Assembly: GCF_039543645.1 (NCBI RefSeq)
Contig: NZ_BAABKD010000009.1
Span: 372,001-436,000 of the forward strand
Source: Paenalcaligenes hermetiae
Lineage (GTDB): Bacteria > Pseudomonadota > Gammaproteobacteria > Burkholderiales > Burkholderiaceae_B
Length of the DNA stretch: 64,000 nt
Direction of reading: 5' to 3'
The translations under genes were made by a program, and so were the position numbers. The notes under the pieces were generated by a model. That model was not told the DNA's origin, did no database searches, and saw only the letters and a program-made list of their open reading frames with translations. Positions 58,964 through 64,000 of this stretch are shown here, piece after piece; positions within the stretch are counted from its first letter, which is position 1; every line of letters starts with the position of its first letter.

Positions 58964-60526
58964 ATGCAACCCACCCCATCTCTTACTCAACTACCAGCCT
59001 GGTCGGAACTCGTTTCAGCTGTAGAGCAAACTAAACCGACATTAAACGGTCTTTATACGATCGAAGCGGCAGGTATCACGATAGATTTCAGCGGTCAGCG
59101 TTGTTCCCCTGCCATCGAGACTGCTACCACACGTTTACTAGAGCAACGTCACTTTGAGCAGCAACGCCATGCTTTACTACATGGTGGTATCGTCAACCCA
59201 ACCGAAAACCGAGCCGCCTGGCACACGGCCTTGCGCCAACATATGACTACCCCCGAAGTCACTGCCGAGCGAGAGCGCTTTAATGCCTTTATCCGCCACG
59301 CTGATACGGCACACCGCTGGCGTCATATTGTGCACATTGGTATTGGCGGTAGCGATTGGGGGGTTCGTCTTTGTATCAGTGCTTTTGGCTATAGTAAGTT
59401 ATGGCGTACGGTGCGTTTCGTGGCCAACATTGACGGCCATGCCATTGAAAGCGGTTTAGCTGACCTGAATCCACATGACACACTGGTTGTGGTGGCCTCT
59501 AAATCCTTTACCACGGCCGAAACCTTAACCAACGCGCAGCGAGCCCTAGAGTGGCTCAAAGCCGCTGGCGTCCCTGCTCCGCATGAGCAAGTGGTCGCCA
59601 TTACCGCTAAGCCTGAACGAGCTGCACAATGGGGGGTTCCAACAAAAAACATTTTTACTTTTTGGGATTGGGTCGGAGGGCGCTTTTCTCTTTGGTCCAG
59701 TGTGGGGCTCACTACCGCTTTAAGCGTTAGCTCGGATGTAATTGCGGGTATGCATGCGGGGGCAGCAGCGATGGATCACCACTTTGAATCAGCGCCACTT
59801 TCTCATAATGCTCCCGTACAAATGGCACTACACGGCATTATTAACCGCAATATCTTACATATTGCTTCATTAAATATTGCCCCGTATGATTCTCGCCTCG
59901 CATATCTGGTTCCGTATATTCAACAGCTAGAAATGGAATCCCTTGGTAAGTCAGTGGATCTAAATGGGGAACCCGTGCCCGTAGCAACTGGCCCTGTAGT
60001 TTGGGGCATGCCTGGCACCGATGCGCAACACACCTTTTTTCAGTGGCTACACCAAGGCACCGAAGGGGCCGCTGTAGACTTTATCGTCTGTCAGCAAGCC
60101 GATCACCGTTGGCAAGAGCATCACCAAAGCCTGTTAGCTAACTGTCTTGCCCAGCGCGAAGCCATGCTACGAGGCAAGAGCTACGAACAAGCCTACGAGG
60201 AATGCCTACAGCAAGGCCACGCACCCAACGCTGCCGCCTGGCTAGCCAAACACCGTACGCATCAAGGTGGGCGCCCCAACACTCTAATTGTACTGCCGCG
60301 CTTATCCCCTTATCACCTTGGGGCTCTTTTGGCTTTGTATGAACATAAAGTCTTTGTACAGGGGTTAATCTGGGGGATAAACCCTTTTGACCAGTGGGGT
60401 GTGGAATACGGTAAATTCCTCGCTTCAGACATCATTAAAGAACTACAGCAAACCACGCCCCCCTGTACGAAGCATGATGTCTCTACCGCCTATTGGATTA
60501 ATAAATTCAAAAATAAAGGGGCGTAA
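58964..60526 (+). CDS. pgi: Glucose-6-phosphate isomerase
   Basis: Interconverts glucose 6-phosphate and fructose 6-phosphate. The 520 residues are slightly shorter than the E. coli enzyme (549). Motifs are IGIGGSDWGVRL, VASKSFTTAETLTNA, FTFWDWVGGRFSLWSSVGL, the catalytic Glu in YIQQLEMESLGKSVD and FDQWGVEYGK. It ends in the stem of a terminator shared with acnA. Alcaligenaceae often lack full glycolysis, so its role is more likely in polysaccharide precursor supply. Confidence 0.95.
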   Translation: MQPTPSLTQLPAWSELVSAVEQTKPTLNGLYTIEAAGITIDFSGQRCSPAIETATTRLLEQRHFEQQRHALLHGGIVNPTENRAAWHTALRQHMTTPEVTAERERFNAFIRHADTAHRWRHIVHIGIGGSDWGVRLCISAFGYSKLWRTVRFVANIDGHAIESGLADLNPHDTLVVVASKSFTTAETLTNAQRALEWLKAAGVPAPHEQVVAITAKPERAAQWGVPTKNIFTFWDWVGGRFSLWSSVGLTTALSVSSDVIAGMHAGAAAMDHHFESAPLSHNAPVQMALHGIINRNILHIASLNIAPYDSRLAYLVPYIQQLEMESLGKSVDLNGEPVPVATGPVVWGMPGTDAQHTFFQWLHQGTEGAAVDFIVCQQADHRWQEHHQSLLANCLAQREAMLRGKSYEQAYEECLQQGHAPNAAAWLAKHRTHQGGRPNTLIVLPRLSPYHLGALLALYEHKVFVQGLIWGINPFDQWGVEYGKFLASDIIKELQQTTPPCTKHDVSTAYWINKFKNKGA

Positions 60527-60535
60527 TGCCCCTTT
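60515..60535. terminator. Bidirectional terminator between pgi and acnA
   Basis: AAAGGGGC-GTAAT-GCCCCTTT. The pgi stop codon lies in the loop. T-runs are short. Confidence 0.75.
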
Positions 60536-60541
60536 AGTGGT

Positions 60542-63292
60542 TTACATCAAACTACGTAAAACATATTGCATAATCCCTCCGTGACGGAAATACTCTGCCT
60601 CGGATGGCGTATCAATACGCACAATCGCCTCAAAGCTTATGTCTCCGGCCTTCACCTGCACCGTTTTAGGAATCTGCCCGTGATTCAGTGCGGTCACACC
60701 AGTAATACTAAATACTTCGTCACCAAGTAATCCTAGTGTTTGAGCATTCTGTCCCTCGGGAAACTGCAAAGGTAAAACCCCCATACCCAGTAAATTCGAA
60801 CGGTGGATACGCTCATAGGACTCGGCAATCACCGCTTTCACCCCTAACAACATCGTACCTTTAGCCGCCCAATCGCGCGAGGACCCCGACCCGTATTCTT
60901 TACCCGCCAAAATCACCAAAGGCACTTGCTGCGCAAGATAATGGCGTGACGCATCATAAATAGTCGTGATGGGTGCCCCCTCTTGGGTAAAGTCTCGGGT
61001 ATATCCGCCCTCGGTACCGGGTGCTAGCTGGTTACGCAAGCGCACATTAGCAAAAGTGCCTCGGATCATGACCTCGTGGTTACCACGACGCGAACCATAG
61101 GAGTTAAAGTCTTTGGGCTCTATGCCATGCTCAGTTAAATACATGGCAGCAGGCGTCATGGGCACAATCGCTCCCGCTGGGCTAATGTGGTCAGTTGTGA
61201 CCGAATCACCCAGCTTAGCCAGCACGCGTGCGTTTTCAATATCTGCCACTGGCTCTGGCTGGGCACGCATTTGTTCAAAATAAGGGGGGTGACGCACATA
61301 AGTAGACTGTGGATCCCAATGAAACTGCTCGCTTTCTGGTGTAGGAAGCTGCTGCCAACGCTCATCCCCCGCGAACACATCTTGATAGCCGCGGCGATAC
61401 ATATCCTCGGTTATAGCCTGCTCTATGACCGCTTGAACTTCTTCTGTCGTTGGCCAAATGTCTTTCAAGTAAACCGGATTACCTTGCGCATCTGTGGCTA
61501 AGACATCATTTTGTAGATCGATATCCATAGTGCCCGCAATCGCATATGCCACCACTAAAGGGGGTGACATTAAATAATTCATCTTTACTTGCGGGTGAAT
61601 ACGTCCCTCAAAGTTACGGTTGCCTGATAGCACCGAAACCACGGTCATATCATTCGCATCAATCGCAGCGGCCACTTCGGGGATCAACGGGCCCGAATTC
61701 CCGATACAAGTAGTACATCCGTAACCCACTAAATTAAAACCTAAAGCATCTAAATACGGGGTCAGCCCAGCACGCTCATAGTAATCGGTCACCACACGCG
61801 AGCCCGGTGCCAAGCTGGTTTTGACCCAAGGCTTACGCGTTAAGCCTTTTTCATGCGCTTTTTTCGCAACCAGCGCGGCGGCGATCATAACGCTGGGGTT
61901 AGAGGTATTGGTACATGAGGTAATCGCTGCAATGACCACGGCCCCGTCTTTTAAGGTGTAGGTCTGGCCGTCTTCACTTTGCACAAGAGCTTCGGTATTT
62001 TTTTTCTTAGGCTGGTCATGTGCTGGCACATCTGAAGCCGGGAAAGATTCTTTAAGCGCCTCATCGTAATCTGCAGCACTTTGCTGTTTTTCTAATTGAG
62101 CTAGCTCCTTTCTAAAAGCAGGTTGTGCCGAACTAAGCGGCACACGATCCTGCGGACGCTTTGGTCCAGCAATGGATGGCACAATAGAGGCCAAGTCTAG
62201 TTCTAAATGCTCAGAGTAAACAGGCTCATGGTCGGGATCATGCCATAACCCTTGTGCTTTGGCATAGGCTTCGACCAAAGCAATTTGCGCCTCGCTACGC
62301 CCTGTTAAGCGTAAATAATGTATGGTTTCCTCATCAATGGGAAACATAGACACGGTGGAGCCGTATTCTGGGCTCATATTACCAATGGTGGCACGGTTCG
62401 CTAAAGGCACCGCGCTGACCCCAGGACCATAAAATTCCACAAACTTGCCTACTACGCCGTGCTTGCGCAACATCTCGGTAATTGTTAGAACCAAATCCGT
62501 TGCGGTCACCCCTTCGGGCAGAGAACCCGTAAGCTTAAAGCCCACCACACGTGGAACCAACATAGAAATGGGTTGCCCCAGCATAGCGGCTTCGGCCTCA
62601 ATACCCCCAACACCCCAAGCAACTACACCTAAGCCGTTCACCATCGGTGTGTGCGAGTCTGTCCCCACACAGGTATCAGGATACGCATAGGCGGTGCCGT
62701 TCTCTTCTTTGGTAAAAACAACACGCGACAGATGCTCTAGGTTCACCTGATGCACGATCCCTGTTCCCGGTGGCACCACTTTAAAGTTATCAAAAGCCTC
62801 TTGCCCCCAACGCAAAAACTGATAGCGCTCCACATTACGCTGATATTCAATCTCGACGTTACGCTGAAACGATTGATTATGCGCAAAATCATCCACAATC
62901 ACGGAGTGGTCAATCACCAGCTCTACTGGCACCAATGGATTAATCCGTTTCGGGTCTCCGCCTAACTGCGCCATCGCTTCGCGCATTGCGGCCAAATCCA
63001 CCACAGCCGGTACACCAGTGAAATCCTGCAACACGACCCGAGCAGGGCTAAAAGCAATCTCATAGTCAGGCTGCGCGCTGGGATCCCAGTTCGCCAAAAA
63101 GCGAATATGATCCGCGGTTACATTAACCCCGTCTTCGGTGCGCAATAAATTTTCGAGGAGGATTTTCAGACCGTAGGGCAAACGGTGTACGTCTAAGCCT
63201 TGATCTTGTAGGGCTGATAGCTGAAAAATTTGATAGGACTGCGAGCCTACTGTTAGCTCGCCACGTGCTTTGAAGCTGTTGGGATGTGACAT
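60542..63292 (-). CDS. acnA: Aconitate hydratase A
   Basis: Interconverts citrate and isocitrate through a 4Fe-4S cluster. The 916-residue length and domain order fit AcnA. Landmarks are VCVGTDSHTPMVNGLGV-like TCVGTDSHTPMVNGLG, the cluster ligands in AITSCTNTSNPSVM and GYGCTTCIGNSGPL, and the C-terminal swivel domain (GSRRGNHEVMIRGTF, GKEYGSGSSRDWAAKG). GGAGG precedes the ATG at 63292. An insertion of about 50 residues near 370-430 contains DEALKESFPASD and a Lys-rich stretch, which is not usual for AcnA. Confidence 0.95.
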   Translation of the reverse strand: MSHPNSFKARGELTVGSQSYQIFQLSALQDQGLDVHRLPYGLKILLENLLRTEDGVNVTADHIRFLANWDPSAQPDYEIAFSPARVVLQDFTGVPAVVDLAAMREAMAQLGGDPKRINPLVPVELVIDHSVIVDDFAHNQSFQRNVEIEYQRNVERYQFLRWGQEAFDNFKVVPPGTGIVHQVNLEHLSRVVFTKEENGTAYAYPDTCVGTDSHTPMVNGLGVVAWGVGGIEAEAAMLGQPISMLVPRVVGFKLTGSLPEGVTATDLVLTITEMLRKHGVVGKFVEFYGPGVSAVPLANRATIGNMSPEYGSTVSMFPIDEETIHYLRLTGRSEAQIALVEAYAKAQGLWHDPDHEPVYSEHLELDLASIVPSIAGPKRPQDRVPLSSAQPAFRKELAQLEKQQSAADYDEALKESFPASDVPAHDQPKKKNTEALVQSEDGQTYTLKDGAVVIAAITSCTNTSNPSVMIAAALVAKKAHEKGLTRKPWVKTSLAPGSRVVTDYYERAGLTPYLDALGFNLVGYGCTTCIGNSGPLIPEVAAAIDANDMTVVSVLSGNRNFEGRIHPQVKMNYLMSPPLVVAYAIAGTMDIDLQNDVLATDAQGNPVYLKDIWPTTEEVQAVIEQAITEDMYRRGYQDVFAGDERWQQLPTPESEQFHWDPQSTYVRHPPYFEQMRAQPEPVADIENARVLAKLGDSVTTDHISPAGAIVPMTPAAMYLTEHGIEPKDFNSYGSRRGNHEVMIRGTFANVRLRNQLAPGTEGGYTRDFTQEGAPITTIYDASRHYLAQQVPLVILAGKEYGSGSSRDWAAKGTMLLGVKAVIAESYERIHRSNLLGMGVLPLQFPEGQNAQTLGLLGDEVFSITGVTALNHGQIPKTVQVKAGDISFEAIVRIDTPSEAEYFRHGGIMQYVLRSLM

Positions 63293-63396
63293 ACAAACCT
63301 CCTTGCTCGTTGGTGAACGCTGTTTGTTTCAGCCGACCCAAACTACAAGCCGCTGCCTACTACAGCGTGTGACGTCATACTTCTATCATACACTGG

Positions 63397-63422
63397 AAAA
63401 AAAAAGCGGCCATAAAGGCCGC
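63397..63422 (-). terminator. Terminator after putP
   Basis: On the - strand GCGGCC-TTTAT-GGCCGC followed by nine T. It ends the putP transcript and insulates the acnA promoter region (63293-63396). Confidence 0.88.
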
Positions 63423-63438
63423 GTAAAACAAAATGCAA

Positions 63439-64000
63439 TTACAGCGCTCTTAATTCAGTTTTTACCTGATCAAAGACCTCTGTTACCGTAGCATCCGGTT
63501 CTCTCCCCATGCGGCTCACAAAATAAATCGCTAGCGCACCAAATAAAAACCCCGGAATAATTTCATAAATACCAAACCAACTAAAGTGGTTCCAAACCAA
63601 AACCACCACCGCTCCGACAATCATGCCCGCCAACGCCCCATTTCGGGTCATACGACGCCACATCAACGACATCAACACCACCGGACCAAATGCAGCACCA
63701 AACCCCGCCCATGCATAACTCACCATTGCCAATACCCGGCTCTCTGGATTCCACGCTAGAGCGATCGCAATAAGTGCTACCAACAACACCATAGATCGTC
63801 CAAACCATACCAGCTCCTTATCGCTAGCACGACGACGCACAAAAGTTTTATAAATATCTTGAGTCAATGAGCTGGAACAAACCAAAAGCTGAGCCGATAA
63901 AGTACTCATCACTGCTGCTAAAATCGCCGCCAATAAAATTCCTGCAATCCATGGGTTAAACAGCAGCATAGAAAACTCAATAAAAACACGCTCGGGGTTA
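63439..64000 (-). CDS. putP: Sodium/proline symporter, C-terminal part
   Basis: The last ~187 residues of a sodium:solute symporter. The frame is open to the window's edge and reads NPERVFIEFSMLLFNPWIAG at its start, followed by ILLAAILAAVMSTLSAQLLV, which matches the PutP core almost exactly. At least four hydrophobic segments follow, with IIPGFLFGALAIYFVS near the end. The N-terminal ~300 residues are outside the window. Proline import is likely; pantothenate symport (PanF) is less likely. Confidence 0.9.
   Translation of the reverse strand, partial: NPERVFIEFSMLLFNPWIAGILLAAILAAVMSTLSAQLLVCSSSLTQDIYKTFVRRRASDKELVWFGRSMVLLVALIAIALAWNPESRVLAMVSYAWAGFGAAFGPVVLMSLMWRRMTRNGALAGMIVGAVVVLVWNHFSWFGIYEIIPGFLFGALAIYFVSRMGREPDATVTEVFDQVKTELRAL

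Overview
The window reads as a chromosomal segment of a beta-proteobacterium of the order Burkholderiales, most likely family Alcaligenaceae. This rests on protein resemblance and on gene orders recalled from Bordetella and its relatives: lipA-lipB-DUF493-dat-dacC, and birA-coaX-short membrane protein-galU. I ran no database search. I saw no tRNA, rRNA, insertion sequence, phage gene or CRISPR array. Both edges cut genes: an EntS-like exporter on the left and putP on the right.

Positions 1-5.3 kb hold part of a catechol siderophore locus: exporter, secreted beta-propeller, entC, a lone isochorismatase domain and entA. Positions 5.3-23.2 kb are housekeeping: dsbC, a ubiquinone hydroxylase, mltA, apaG, rpe, gph, a trp operon with a leader peptide and attenuator (trpL-trpE-G-D-C), ung, lipoate synthesis, a class IV aminotransferase, dacC, birA, coaX and galU.

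Positions 23.2-56.3 kb form an accessory catabolic island for indole compounds. It contains two MarR regulators, a 2-oxoacid:ferredoxin oxidoreductase pair, a thioesterase, and a flavin monooxygenase/old-yellow-enzyme fusion of the 2-aminobenzoyl-CoA or salicylyl-CoA type. A gentisate-type dioxygenase, a fumarylacetoacetase-type hydrolase, a nitrilase and an isatin-hydrolase-like enzyme follow. Next come a Rieske oxygenase with its reductase, a CoA ligase, a thiolase-fold protein lacking thiolase catalytic residues with a DUF35 partner, an SDR, a TRAP transporter, AmiC/AmiR-like regulators, and an amidase operon with an apparent antitermination leader. A separate XylS/AraC-regulated operon encodes an outer-membrane channel, an SDR, a StyA/StyB-like two-component monooxygenase and a CrtI-like flavoprotein.

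My reading is that indole-3-acetate (fed by nitrile and amide forms) and free indole both converge on isatin. Isatin is then opened to isatinate, decarboxylated oxidatively to 2-aminobenzoyl-CoA, hydroxylated at C5 and ring-cleaved. The individual families are reasonably clear; the pathway order is inference. IAA loci called iad are known from Variovorax, and I cannot check how much of this scheme is already assigned there.

Positions 56.3-64 kb return to general metabolism: tartrate dehydrogenase, a membrane acyltransferase, a DUF4870-like protein, pgi, acnA and putP. Transcription punctuation is clear throughout, with several strong intrinsic terminators at convergent gene pairs.
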